NCBI GenBank assembly: GCA_907163375.1
Contig: CAJQUW010015620.1
Location: forward strand, 62,001 to 126,000
Direction of reading: 5' to 3'
Length of the DNA stretch: 64,000 nt
Source of the DNA: Prostheceraeus crozeri
Taxonomy: Eukaryota; Platyhelminthes; Polycladida; Euryleptidae
A program made the translations under genes and the position numbers. This document shows, in pieces, positions 33,600 to 46,169 of the stretch. Under the pieces are notes generated by a model. That model made no database searches, was not told the origin of the DNA, and saw only the letters and a list, made by a program, of their open reading frames with translations. How positions within the stretch are numbered: the stretch's first letter is position 1; every line of letters begins with the position of its first letter.

Positions 33600-36101
33600 A
33601 TCTTCCCTTTTATTTAGCCAGCCCTCTCACAATGATTCACCTGCCAACTTGCCAACTGTTAAAACTCCGCAAAGCTCTATCAACAAGCTACGCTTATCAC
33701 AAATCTTCATTTATTGTAAACATTGTTAGCAATAGTTTCTTACCAATTATCAAATCGAATATTTTTTGTTGTGAAGTTGGGAACTTTGATGTCACTGTTA
33801 TTGTCATATACCATCCATACTGGGGCAAAGTAACTGCTCATTCTACAGTGTTACAGTATATTCAAAACTTGCTGGACAAGTGTCAATCGAAATATATTAT
33901 TATAACTGGTGACGTGAATGACTTGACTGTGCATTAAAGAGTTCTTTGTGTTGAATAATTTCCAACAACTTTAAAATTTGCAACTAGAGGTGATAACATT
34001 CTCGATATCATAGCATCGAATCAACCAACTAACTTTGATCTCCCTCGCTGTGTTGCCCCTTTGGGTCGCTCCGATCACAAGGGTATTTTTATTGATAAAG
34101 CTAAATCTAAGAATGTCACAACCACTTCTGTAAAAGTTCGTGTATTCACGCCTTCATCCTATGCAGCATGTATGAGGTATCTTTCATGTGTTGATTGGTA
34201 TGATTGCTGTTTATATATTAATGATGTGAATATGATTGTTGAAGATTTTCAGGACTTTCTTCGCTTTGTTTATGATACATATTCATGTGAGAAGACTGTT
34301 CGTATGAGAAACTCCGATCCTCCGTGGTTAACTGCTTCACTTAAGGTACTTTCGGATTCAAGAGACAAAGCTCTTTCCCATGGAAACCTTGTGAATTACA
34401 AGATTCTCAAAGAAAAATATTTGTTTGCGGTTGAGAAGGCTAAAATAGAATATCTTCACAAGTTAGGTTCCGATAAGTGGAAAATCATCAACGCACAAAT
34501 CAAAGACAAGAATAAAAGGTCTACTTTGGATGAATCCTCTGTTCAAAAATTGAATGACAAATTCCAGTCTGTTTTCTCTGCATCTGAATAGCACAGTTTT
34601 TGTGATAAGCGCTCAATTGATGTTCCTGATTTCTCCCCCATTACTGAAACGGAAATAGCCCTCATGATCAGAAAGTGTAAGTCTAATTCAATTGGTCCTG
34701 ATAACATTCCCGGTTTTTTCTACCGTTCTTGTGCTGATGTTTTAGTCGCTCCTTTAACTGTGATTTACAATCTATGCTTGAAGTCTGGTGTCTTTCCTGA
34801 TTGTTAGAAGACCGCTAATATCAGTCCCCTTCCCAAAGGTTCAAGTGACCACCGTCCCATCTCCATCTTACCATTTCTGAGTAAGTTACTGGAGAGGCTT
34901 GTTCGCGATCGCATCTTCCTTCCCTCTCTTAGTCATCAAATGGATACACGTCAGTTTGGTTTTGCTTGTAGTGGATATGGAGGTTGTACCAACGCATTGT
35001 TAGCAATTCGTCTTGCAGTCTTGCAACACATCACTGATGATACTTCAAACTACTCCCGTCTTCTTACCGTTGACTTTCAGAAGGCGTTCGATCTAGTGAG
35101 CCATGCTAATCTATTGAATTCTTTAGTTGAGAACTTTGAATGTAATCCTTTCTGCATTAAAATCCTCCGGAGTTTTTTGGACAACCGCTTTCAGCGGGTC
35201 AGTGTTCATAATTGTGCTGCCTCTTGGAAAAAAAGTGACTAGTGGTGTCCCGCAAGGATTAATATTAGGGCCACTCCTTTTTATCGCCTTAATTGATGAT
35301 ATGCCAAAGTTTCAGAACACCAGACTTATTGCCTACGCCGATGATGTAACACTTATCCATCAAGCCTCCGACAGAGCTATTGACAATTTCCAGCAATCTG
35401 TTGATGAGTTTGTTGATTGGACTAACAAGAAACAACTAGTGATTAATACGAGCAAAACTAAATGCATGACGATCTCCAGAAAGAATAATCTTAGCAATCA
35501 TCCTTCTCCAATCTCTATCAATGGCACTTCTATTGAAGATGTGAAAGAAGTTAAGATTCTGGGGGTTTATTTCACTCATGACCTTAAATGGACTAGACAA
35601 TCTCATGAATTGTATAAGAAATGTTGTCGAGCCATGTCTGTGGTCAGACGTCTGAAATATAATGGCAATCATGGATCTGTTGTGTGGAAGGCATATGTTG
35701 GTCTGGTTTACTGCCACTTGGTGTTTTGTTGGCCTGTGATATGAACAAGTGTGATTTTCAAAAATTTGTTCAGTTAGATCGTGTGGCCATGAGGTGGGCA
35801 CAGCCTTGCCATTTTCCCAGCTTATAGTGTAGACTTGATAAATGCTGTATCAAACTTGCCAGGAAAATTGCATGTGATTCAAGAAACCATCCTTTGGCGG
35901 ATTTTTTTCAGATCTGCGATAATACCTGTAATGTTAGAAAGTCTAGAGTTTTGCGTCCTTTTGATAGGCGTCTTGTTATGTACAACAAATCATTTGTAAA
36001 ATTCTCATCACACACTGACTGCAATTACGTGAATGTTCAGTTTTGTCATATGTCAACACCGCTCTTTTGTATTGATCAATAAAGTATTATCTATCTATCA
36101 C
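33600..36101 (+). mobile_element. CR1/Jockey-group LINE, 5'-truncated
   Basis: Holds the end of an apurinic-type endonuclease, a full reverse transcriptase region and a 3' UTR ending AATAAAGTATTATCTATCTATC (36079-36101, a short TATC tail). The exact clade is not assigned. Directly on the left is the Harbinger element and on the right, at 36263, the Tc1 element. Confidence 0.8.
33632..35744 (+). pseudogene. LINE polyprotein: endonuclease end plus reverse transcriptase (broken)
   Basis: The endonuclease part shows VTVIVIYHPYWG and IIITGDVNDL. After a frameshift near 33940 come FATRGDNILDIIASN and PLGRSDHKG (the SDH motif). The RT continues in one frame from 34061 to 35242, interrupted by stops at 34589 and 34805 (where a Trp is usual), with NSIGPDNIPGFFY, LPKGSSDHRPIS, FGF and VDFQKAFDLVSH. 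At an A7 run near 35232 the frame shifts, giving TSGVPQGLILGPLLFIALID, IAYADDVTLIH (catalytic YADD) and KILGVYF. The N-terminal part of the endonuclease is missing. Inactive. Confidence 0.85.
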
Positions 36102-36262
36102 CTTGGGCACTTATTTCAGTAATTTCAGATGATTAATAATATGAGAAGCTTGCCAGAGATCAATCATCTTAATAGTTAAGATTCGATTTCCGGATAAAAA
36201 GTTCTGCGTCCACCATCTGGTTGTCGGCGCCTTTTCTGCTTCGCTGAGGTCTTCTTCTTATA

Positions 36263-37648
36263 CTCAGTGACAAAAAGAATGACACAAGTCCTGATATGAA
36301 TACTTATGACTTAAACTTGGTTTTACTGTACGTTTGTTTGTTGTTTGTAAAAGGAGAACTCGAATGCTTTACCCAAAACATTTAATTTGATACTCATGAT
36401 TTTATCAGCTTAAGTTAGAAACGGGTGTGACCACCGCGAGCATCCAAACAGGAATCGATGCGTGAGGGCATCGATGAGCACAGTCGCTGGATGAATACCA
36501 GGTCTAAGAGGTTCCACTGCTCAATCAGTCTGTCGGCCAACATCTTCAAAGACAGTGGTGGGTGGTTGTACCTCTCCCTCACTCTGCGACCAAGTTCATC
36601 CCAGCAGTGCTCGATGGGGGAGAGGTCGGGAGAACCTGAGAGCCATTCCAAGGTTGGGATTCCACTGCTTGCTATCCTGTTAGAGACCACTGAAGCGCGA
36701 TGGGGCCTTGCGTTGTCATCCTGAAAAATCAATTGATTCGATGTCACTGCTGGAACCGTCACGATCTCGTCGGCATATTGCTGTCCTGTCAATGTTCCTT
36801 TCACTACGGTTACTGGTGTTTTTCCATTGTGCCAGATACCGGCCCAAACCATGATACTACCGCCGCTGTACCGGTCGTGTTCTTTGACGCAACATGGAGC
36901 AAATCGTTCACTTGGCAAGCGATGAACACGGATCCGACCATCGTTGAAATCGAGAGTAAACCTCGATTCATCAGTCCAGAGCACACGTTCCCACTGACTG
37001 TCACTCCACGACTGATGACCTTGACACCACGTCACTCGTCTCCTTCGATGTTCCAGGCTCAGCGGAATTCTCACAGCGGGTCGTCGAGACTGTATATCAG
37101 CTTCTCGCAATCTTCGATATGCAGTTCGAACGCTACAGGCAACGTTCCCAGCAACCTTCCAGTACACAATTAGCTTCGGGACGGACACAAATCTGTTTCT
37201 TTTAGCAGCTAAAACTAAGCGTGCATCTGTCCGCTTGGATGATACCCTTGGTCTTCCTGATCCGTTCTTCTTTTCCACATTTCCTTCTGCTTTCCAACGA
37301 CACCACCACCTCCATACAACGACCCTTGAAATTTTCAATTCTTTCGCAACAGTTGTAGAACTTTGCCCACAACGCATCATCCCAATTGCCATTCCTCTGG
37401 TAAAGTTATCGTGCGCCATTTCATAAGTCAAATGTGGTCAGCAGTAGGTGGTGATTCTGTTCAACTTCTAGCTGTTACTGTGATCAATATCAAATTTTGA
37501 AATTTGATGGTCCTATATCATTTCCCTTATCATATGGAGTTCAATGGTGATACATAGAAAGCGAGATATCATCTCAAACCATAGAAAAAAATGAAACAAA
37601 CTTCCATTCAAGTCAATGATAGTTGGTTTCATTATTTATGTCAGTGAG
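36263..37648 (-). mobile_element. Complete Tc1-type transposon
   Basis: TA at 36261-36262 and 37649-37650 flank imperfect inverted ends: CTCAGTGACAAAAAGAATGA on the left against CTCACTGACATAAATAATGA on the right (read inwards). The 1386-bp length and an intact minus-strand transposase fit a potentially autonomous Tc1 element. Confidence 0.85.
36415..37431 (-). CDS. Tc1-type transposase (DD34E), intact
   Basis: An uninterrupted 338-residue frame, typical in length for Tc1 transposases, starting MTYEMAHDNFTRGMAIGMM. N-terminal helix-turn-helix domains (about residues 5-110) include SSTTVAKELKISRVVVWRWW and the linker GSGRPR (an AT-hook-like GRPR). The catalytic triad is visible: WTDESRF (D), QDDNARPH (D) and LSPIEHCWDEL (E), with 34 residues between the second D and E. 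The enzyme cuts and pastes at TA sites. A Met at codon 6 (MAHDN) is an alternative start. No stops or frameshifts, so the copy is young or conserved. Confidence 0.93.
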   Translation of the reverse strand: MTYEMAHDNFTRGMAIGMMRCGQSSTTVAKELKISRVVVWRWWCRWKAEGNVEKKNGSGRPRVSSKRTDARLVLAAKRNRFVSVPKLIVYWKVAGNVACSVRTAYRRLREADIQSRRPAVRIPLSLEHRRRRVTWCQGHQSWSDSQWERVLWTDESRFTLDFNDGRIRVHRLPSERFAPCCVKEHDRYSGGSIMVWAGIWHNGKTPVTVVKGTLTGQQYADEIVTVPAVTSNQLIFQDDNARPHRASVVSNRIASSGIPTLEWLSGSPDLSPIEHCWDELGRRVRERYNHPPLSLKMLADRLIEQWNLLDLVFIQRLCSSMPSRIDSCLDARGGHTRF

Positions 37649-38050
37649 TAGTTACCGTTCTTCAGACATCCAAGTTCGGTCGCTTTCTTGAAATTCTTGA
37701 AATCGATCTAGATCGGTAGCATCAAGCAAACACACTGCATTTTGCGTAATGTCACCCTGAATGGTGCGAGTTATTGTCGGTCCGAATTGTCTCGTCATTC
37801 ATTATTCGCCTGAAGATGGATCAGGTCTCCGTAACATGTCGCGCATTGTAATCGACTTGATTTGGCAAATTGTTCTTCTATCTAATGTTTTTTGATTAAA
37901 TTCATTATTCGTCATCATCATACGAAGTCAGATGTAGCTTTTTGCCATATTCTTTACAGGTCAAATCTATAACATTTTGCTGAATGAATATAATGTTTTT
38001 CCACATTGCGATTGATTAGAGTAGTTAAAAACACATTGAGGGGTTCTTAA

Positions 38051-39469
38051 AGGTGTACTGCGGGCAAAATTCGTGTGTGATTTTATTGTCTTAAAAGCAA
38101 GTTTGTACATCAGCTGTCACTTCTATCCGTGTCCGACACTGCAACGATTTGCTTTCCGAGATATCCGATTGTCTAATCCTCGTGAATGCGAGCATCCGAA
38201 TGCGGGTGCTCTTATTTTTAATAAATTTGGCTTGTAATTTTGTAGAAATGATAAATAAGACTATTCACTTGATTAGCAATGATTCTTCGTGCTGTAATCC
38301 TCAAAGCAATTTTTGCCATGCCGTTCGGATTGATAAAACAATCACTTGTATTACGTATTCGCTTTTATGTACATGTAGAATATAATGCTGTGCAAAAAAT
38401 TTCTAGCTATATACTGTATTACACATTCTTAAAAAGCTAATACACAAAAAATGATCAATTTCGAGTAAATTCAATATTATAGTTGACTTTGCCCTGGCGC
38501 ATGCTTCTCCTTCAATCGACCTGTAACTTTCTGCATTTTTCCTATATACGGGTTTGTTGATACGTTAACAAGGATACTGTACTTTTTGCGAGTACGACTA
38601 TCACTCATATAATTAACGTTGAGGTAGGGGTCACTATCATAGCGAGCAAAAACTGTTAAAGCTGTTAGTCTTTTTTGTAGAGACACCGTTCTTTGACATA
38701 TTTAAGACTGTTCGAAACGTTATTATTTTTGACAAATGACGGAACCCAGGTCGTCTCTTCTGTTTGACTAGAAAGGAAACATTGGAACATGTAACGTTAA
38801 TGAAATGGCACAATCTGCTGACATAACACCGTAACAATCGAACAATGAGCAGCCAGTTCAACATCAAACACGCCAAATTGTGCGAAGTTTCAGTGACTGT
38901 TAGCAACGGGATCACACAGCGAAGAGATATGGTATATGTAAAGTTCTACAGAGGAGTTTGTGAACGCTTTCTCGTGCGCCTGCCAACTTTTTTTAATAAT
39001 GATCGGAGGGCTAAACATTATCGAGAAAACTTTTGCGCAATGATCTGAATTCTTCGAATCTGAAGGAATCGTTGCGATCGGAGCATTTTGAAGGAATTCA
39101 AAGCAATCCGCAAGTGGCGCACGACTATTCTCCCTATCTCAGCAAGGTATTGGAAATTTCTTTTTGCCTACTTAGTAAGTTCATGCAAGTGCCATCGTTT
39201 TGAATCAGTTTGCACTTCTAGCAAAGTGATACGCTCAAACAATTTAATTCTGTGGACTGAGACGACTGAGACCTCAGTACTGCAGCCAGCGCTGTGTGTG
39301 GCTGCCGTCCCTTACTGTCACCGTATCACAGCTGACGTCATCACTGAGTGTTGTTCGACGCGTAGCGAGAGAACTGCGCCTCGAGTTGCAAATCGACGGC
39401 GCTAAATCAACTTAACTGATGCTCTAGTATCGATGCGGACCAACTGAAAAAATTGACCGGAGTACACCT
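38051..39469. mobile_element. TTAA-flanked element, Kolobok/T2-like
   Basis: The ends read TTAA|AGGTGTACTGCGGGC (38047) and GACCGGAGTACACCT|TTAA (39473). The AGGTG terminus with TTAA duplication resembles Kolobok/T2-type elements. An open frame at 38845-39048 (MSSQFNIKHAKLCEV, FLVRLPTFFNNDRRAKHYRE) may be a decayed coding piece; I cannot assign it. At 1.4 kb the element is probably non-autonomous. Confidence 0.6.
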
Positions 39470-39473
39470 TTAA

Positions 39474-41351
39474 ATCATATGAAAGAGGAAAAGATGCACA
39501 TTTTTTATTACACATTTGCAACCGCACGCATGTCATCTAATGCACGTTGTTTGAGCATATTTACTATTTTGACATTATTTATAGAATATTATTTTTATAT
39601 GAAATGACCGGATAGTACAGACTACTAACGAGTACAGGACAAGGAGGAGCGAAGACTAGTACAGATCAGAGATAGACAAATTTTCGGAAATCGAAAAAAT
39701 GACTTCGAGAAAAAAATTGACTTTACCACCTAATTCATTCCTGTTTTCCTTTCACTATTTTCATCACTTATCACTGAAACCTTTGTCATGTCTTCATACA
39801 ATTCTGCAATTCTACCAAACGAAACTCTGGCGTGGTGATTATTCACCAACATATTTACTTTACTCAAAAAAGCATTCACGGGATATGACTTCGAATGATT
39901 TGACATGCAATCTACTGCACCTTTTATATTCACACACAAAACTAGTTGGTTTGTTTAAGTGCACGTGATTTGTCTTGAAATTCATTTCTTGAATATTTGA
40001 TAATATTCTTATTCTCTTTCCTTTTATGTGCTTTATGTGCATTATCATAAATTCTCTTGCTTCCTCTGAAAAACAATAGAATATATTTCATTACTGCAGT
40101 TGAAATACCTTCACGAAGCCACAATGATAAAAATTACGAAGATGTAATTTTACAATGATACGAAATATAGTACTTCGACAATGCTACAACATTATAAAAC
40201 ATGGAAAAGCAAGATTTATCAACACATCAAAAGATTGAAAATTGAAGTTCAGTGCTGATTTATGGATATTCCTCTGCACATTATAAATTGAGTGATAACG
40301 GAGGATTTTTTCATCGAACAAGGATTTAGCATTAGTCAATTCAATCTCGAGCTCAGCATTTCCTAATACCGAGATCTCGAGGTTACAAGTACGCCTACAT
40401 CAGATTTATATCAATTACTCAGAAAGTGCAATTAATCACACACAATTGCCAGTTGATGTAGGTCCCAACAGAAGTCAAATTATAGGCCTAATTGTAATTA
40501 CGTAGTTAGTCCTATTTGCAATTGAAATGATAATTATAACGGATTTCATTTGGTATTCATTAATACGACTTAGTACACATATGAGCCGAACAATATCCAC
40601 GCAGATGGGAATTGCTTCCTATCATAACACAGTCACCTGAGCTCCCAGGCCAGCATAATAAATGTTACCAAAGTGCTAATTTGTTCACATGGGTATCAGG
40701 TTATCATCAATCCTTTTCTGCTAAAATCAAACAAACAATCAAGAACACGTCAATTCGAATAGCGCCACACTTCGATTTTACGACTGACACTCAAGTAGTA
40801 TGACCACGTAAAAACGTTTAGAGCATCGCGTTCGTGTCGCATAATCGGCGCAAGAATATGATTGTTCAAAAATGCAACATATGACAGGGACTCAAGAAGT
40901 CTCGTGTCTGACAGTGATCGATTTAATTTCGTAATTGACTTTATTCACAATTGAAGAAACACTTCATTTACGACGAATCAGGATGAACGATCCTTATACG
41001 CGTACATACGATAAGAATGATGATTTCCAAAATGTATTGCTTCATTATCTCAAGTCAAATTAATTGTGTCAATCCAAGTTCTAAATATCCAGCTAGATCA
41101 AGCACAAGTCCAGGAGGTGAATTAAATTACCGGATTTTTCGACAAAAGCTGGGTGAATGGCAGAGCGAAAGTAAGTAGGTTGGAATCTGTCACTTTAGCA
41201 GTGATGTAAAAACAGACCGCTGTTAAAAACAGGACTCTTGCTTCAACTCTATGAAGAAGGGTCTGGACCCAAAATGCCGAGTAAAAACTTATTTTTCCTT
41301 CTACTAAAAGTTTTTACAGAAATTCAAGGGAGTGTGTTTATCGAATACGAG
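39474..41351. other. AT-rich intergenic DNA, nothing recognised
   Basis: No transposon ends, RNA genes or convincing coding sequence on either strand. Confidence 0.5.
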
Positions 41352-44041
41352 CAGAGCTGGAAAAATTCCACTGAAATTTTTTAATTCCAATTCCAGAGCA
41401 GAAATTTCAATTCCAATTCCAATTCCAGTCGAAACAGTTCAATTCAATTCCAATTCCAATTCCATAATGAGATTCAATTCCGATAATTGCATGACGCGTA
41501 TATGTTAATGTATCTAAAGTTTCCTCACTTCTATCTAACCCATGTGCCCGTATCCTATCCTCGTTATTCCTGTGTGCCGTTCCCTGCGTCGTTCCTATGT
41601 ACGTTCTCATGTTCATAGTTCATATTTCTTGTGTACATGTACATGTATATATGTAGCCGGTCAGCCTACGCCATTTTCGTTTCGTAAACGAGATATTCAA
41701 CATCTTGTGAAAAAGAGAAAAGAAAATTAACGGTCAGCAAAGAATCAAACGCTGTGAGAGAGAGAGAGAGCATAGAAATTAACAGTACCATAGAAAGTCC
41801 TAGAATGGAAATTGCATGAAAATTATGGCGCACGCCGGGGGACCTAAGTTGGGGCAAAACGCAAATTATGTGTGCTGGTTTCCATGTTTTCTCATTTATA
41901 TTTATCAAGCCAAACTGTGATCTGGATTGCTGCCCCTTGTCCAAAGATCATACACAAAAGCAATAGTGAATGTACAAAATACTGCAGCGACAGGATGACA
42001 AAGAAAGAAATCCTTTAAAACGTTCTGTACGTTCATCATTTTGAAATATCGCTCCTATAATCTATCAAGAGTATTATCAGTCACATATGCAGCTTGCAAT
42101 GTCGATTTACAGAACATACATTGCTCCAGCTTGAAATCAGAGGTCAAGAAATATCAGAGTATTCATTTTACTTGAAAGGGCTCCCCTGTTCACTATATTT
42201 GAACAATTTTCAAAATCTTTACATGCTTTCGAATATCAGCTTCCAAAATATCATCACACTATATCACATGTGTCATTTAATGATTAATTGAAAAGTTCCA
42301 GCGACTACTCACTTATCTGAGAAATTGTTGTCGGTGAAGAAGCTTTAAATGTGTTTATTCGACAAAAGCGCTAGGTTTCTTAACCGTATGAAGGAGAAAT
42401 CATTCTATAATTAGAATTTTTTCTGTTGAATTCTTGAGATATTCTTACAACCAGTGCACCGCCCACTTTCAATTATGACTTTGTGGACCAATTTTTAATT
42501 CGAATTTTGAAAAATAGTTGTTAATGATTGCTGCAAATCGACACAATATACCAACCCAGGGAATAGTAGGCTATACCACATGAAACAATGCCACCATCTC
42601 ACTTAATATCATCTCTATAAAAATCCTGCATTAATTTGCTGCCAACAACTTCCACAACAAACTTGGCAAATAGTTTGACTATGATACAATGTTTTAGATC
42701 GAATCTGATCTACAAACCATAGATTTTTCCATGTGCCATCATTGTACATAGGCAAGATATCAAACTTCTATTCTAGTGTACTATTATCTACTTCTATGAG
42801 AGAGAGAGAGAGAGAGAGATAGAGATGCGAATAAATCTATTAATAAACTGACAGAAGAAAGAAATTCAATGCGCGAATAACGTGATTGTTGATGAAAGAA
42901 AAAACGTCGATAAAAATGATATCATGAAAACTGATTAATGCTAATGTCCATGTTAAAAAAGGAGATTAAAAATTCCGTGATAAGAACGAAATGTGGTCGG
43001 GTCGAAAGCTAACGAGCAGAGATTAAAGGAAACTTTCAATTTTCAAAAGAAAGTGGATTTATCGTCAAGTGTCAAAAATTTGCATTAATTAGAGACGATG
43101 AGAAATTGAAGCAACAACAACTACCAACAACAACACATACGACATCTTCAGTAGCTGTTAGAAGAACTCCGTGCTCTCGCGGTGTAACTTGACTACAGAA
43201 GTAACAACTACAACTGCCTACCAGCGAACAACAACACAGTAGCGTATGCGGCAACACTTACATCAGCGAGCGTGATTGAAGATTGACGGTAAGAGTGACA
43301 CTGATTTTCATGATATTTATGATTTTATTTTGGTATAAGTGAGTCCGATCGAATTGAAGTGAATTCAACATCAAGAAGTGAACTGCATGTTTAAAGTTTT
43401 TCTTTTATCGTTGAGTATCGTATTTGTATAATTATAGTCTTGAAAATTAATATTGTCAATTGTTGCGATTGGAAGTTGAATAAAATTTCATGTCATTGCC
43501 ATTTTAATTGAATCATTAATTATTAGAATAATTTGTTGTGATTTGAACTGACAGGCTGCCCTTCAATGCAGGATTAATTTTCCTCTTTCCAAACCGATTT
43601 TTTTTCGTGTCTACAACAATTAAGTTAATCTCCAATTTTTGTGCTTATCCAATCAATAACTAAATTCAACAATCGTTTAACTTTGATTAATTATCTTACA
43701 TGATAACTAAATAACAGATTAAACAAAGATGATTATCTTTTCATTGTTTTCTTAATTGCTGAATTAACATTGTCCGGGGGCTGTAGGCCCATCAAAGTCA
43801 CAATTAGCACCCTTTATTCAACAATAGAATAAAACTACCTCTGTCGATCTATCTCTCTCTTATCTCTGCGTGCAGTTAACACAACGGCCGAATACTGTGA
43901 TTTCAATTTTTGTACAAATAGATTTATCACAGGTCTATCGAAAAGTGGAATTGAGGTTTATCATGGTCAATTCCAATTCCAATTCCAGTAGATTTAAAAA
44001 TCGTCAATTCCAATTCCAATTCCGACTTTTTCAACTCTGAA
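41352..44041. mobile_element. hAT-like element with AATTCC subterminal repeats
   Basis: The left end CAGAGCTGGAAAAATTCC and the right end (read inwards) CAGAGTTGAAAAAGTCGG are inverted. Both are followed by arrays of AATTCC repeats (41394-41462; 43969-44026, two arrays). Flanks AATACGAG (41344-41351) and AAACGAG (44042-44048) would be an 8-bp duplication with one base lost. No hAT transposase was recognised inside the 2.7 kb, so this is an internally replaced or decayed copy. Confidence 0.55.
42797..42820. repeat. (GA)n microsatellite
   Basis: About eleven GA units inside the hAT-like element. Confidence 0.9.
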
Positions 44042-44471
44042 ACGAGTGCCTCAGTGCAGTTTATAATCATGATCCTACCATTTACTGCCATCACTTATTA
44101 AAAACAGACCGAATGAAATAGTTGAGCAATCAAGGAAATTGAACTAGTCAGCTCTTTTTGAATGTTCCTCGTGCACATGGACAGCCTGAGTAACGTTACC
44201 GGGTAAGCCTAATGTCCATACAAATAAGCTCAAATGATAGATGTGGACTAATTCGGTCTACACTAAACGCAACTAGTTATGGGAAATCTAGATTTGATTG
44301 CGAAAAAGTAAATAACAATGAAAAATTAATTCAATAGAACAATTAATGAAATTCAATAAAGCAAGATTTATAATGTATATCAACTCTTTAGCAAAATTAG
44401 TGCTGCATAGAGCTTGCTATCTGAAGCTATCATTTCTTCTACTTCCTTCGTTGATTAATTGAAGTCTATAA

Positions 44472-45246
44472 AGCATGATGAAGCCCCAATCATCTTGTGA
44501 AGGCAAAAAATCGACGAAGTCATTATCTATGACTATTTATTGTAAATCCCCGAGCGCTTTCGCGGCCTCTTTTCAAGGGGTGTACGGCCGTAGCGATAAC
44601 ATAGCGATACAACAGACAGTAAATAAAGCTCTCATCAGAACATGCAATGGTGTGGACAATAGAAATGACGTCATAGTGTACAAATACCAGAAGGACAGCC
44701 CTAGAAGAAATAGCAAAACATAGTCTTCACAGCAAGTAGTAAGACAGAAAGCAAATTATTTACAAGGAAAAAGTAATAATGGAAAAATAATAAAGCGAGA
44801 AAAGTACAAATAAAATCACCAAGGTAGTCTCAAAGAATACTTCAGTTCCTTCTGGATTTCGTATTTCCGTCCTCCTCTGTGTGTCCAGAAGGAACTGAAG
44901 TATTCTTTGAGACTACCTTGGTGATTTTATTTGTACTTTTCTCGCTTTATTATTTTTCCATTATTACTTTTTCCTTGTAAATAATTTGCTTTCTGTCTTA
45001 CTACTTGCTGTGAAGACTATGTTTTGCTATTTCTTCTAGGGCTGTCCTTCTGGTATTTGTACACTATGACGTCATTTCTATTGTCCACACCATTGCATGT
45101 TCTGATGAGAGCTTTATTTACTGTCTGTTGTATCGCTATGTTATCGCTACGGCCGTACACCCCTTGAAAAGAAGCCGCGAAAGCGCTCGGGGATTTACAA
45201 TGAATAGTCATTAATAATGACTTCGTCGATTTTTTGCTTTCACATG
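44472..45246. mobile_element. Fold-back element B (363-bp arms) with 12-bp direct repeats
   Basis: Arms at 44494-44856 and 44884-45246 are near-identical inverted copies around a 27-base loop. TGAAGTCTATAA occurs at 44460-44471 and 45245-45256, like a target-site duplication, with a 22-base tail on the left. Both arms carry the same ~64-codon frame (44529-44720 plus; 45017-45208 minus) ending DVIVYKYQKDSPRRNSKT, differing by about one residue; no family was recognised. RNA read across it would form one long hairpin. Confidence 0.8.
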
Positions 45247-45256
45247 AAGTCTATAA

Positions 45257-45989
45257 TCCTGCAACGGTGAAAACGTCATAGTTGATTGCCTTGCGCGGGA
45301 TATTCTATGTCAAAGAGGATATGGAAAATACACTCCCAAATTTTTTTGGGTTCAAGTTAAAAGAAATTGGCTTCAGTGCCTTAAAAAGCATGGTGAAGGC
45401 AACCACGCAAATATTATTAGCCAATTGCGCAAAAGCTCTATGAATTAACGCAAATATGATGAGAAGTCCGTACTCTCGATGACATGATTCATCAACTTTC
45501 ATAAAGCGCACCATCTGCTCTTTTTAAACATTAAATTCTCTATGTTAATGCCGAAATATTTTTTCTGTTCTCATTTTGGTGCACACTTGCCTGTACAAAC
45601 GCAATTTATTAATGAACACACTGCGATTACATGTAAATAATGGAATGTAAAACATTAGACATTACAGTGTTATGAAGGTTTCCAACAGACAAGCACATAA
45701 ATCTTACCTCACTCCAGAAAGGGTTATTTGCTGAAATAAACTCATTTAAATATATATTCTATAATAAATCGTATTATCTTGCGCAATATCTGGCTGGAAA
45801 ATACGGTCGCATATTTCAAATTTCATTGGCTGCATCACAATGCGTCATACCCACATCAACAAGTGTAGCGAGGACATCATAAAAGTACTTTATTGAATGA
45901 AAATCGATTAATGAGAGACTGCTGTTCAAGAAGCACAGATTTGCGAATTCAACTTTGTACAATGAATGCGGTTAAAGCAACCAAGTTGT
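45257..45989. other. Spacer between two fold-back elements
   Basis: No genes recognised. CCTGCAACGGTGAA (45258-45271), directly beside fold-back element B, recurs at 57407-57420 next to a hammerhead-like motif, so it may mark related retroelement ends. Confidence 0.4.
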
Positions 45990-46163
45990 AAAGTATGGGA
46001 AAGCCATGTAAAGTTGTTATATTATTATCAAACAATTCACTTCAATATATTTCGACTGTAAAATCCAGAGTGAGATCCATCATCATATAATAGCCGAAAT
46101 ATATTTAATTGAATTGTTTAATAATAATAATACAACAACTTTACTTGGCTTTTCCAAACTTTT
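45990..46163. mobile_element. Fold-back element D (~65-bp arms)
   Basis: Left arm with GGGAAAGCCATGTAAAGTTG (from 45997) and right arm ending with CAACTTTACTTGGC and TTTTCC are imperfect inverted copies, including CAAACAATTCA/TGAATTGTTT and CAATATATTTCG/CGAAATATAT. The centre is about 40 bases. Flanking duplications are not clear. It is similar in build to the other fold-back elements. Confidence 0.65.
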
Positions 46164-46169
46164 CAATCA

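Noticed and set aside
44529-45208. Two convergent host genes encoding the same small protein
   Set aside because: The two frames are the arms of one inverted repeat with direct-repeat flanks, so a fold-back element explains them better.
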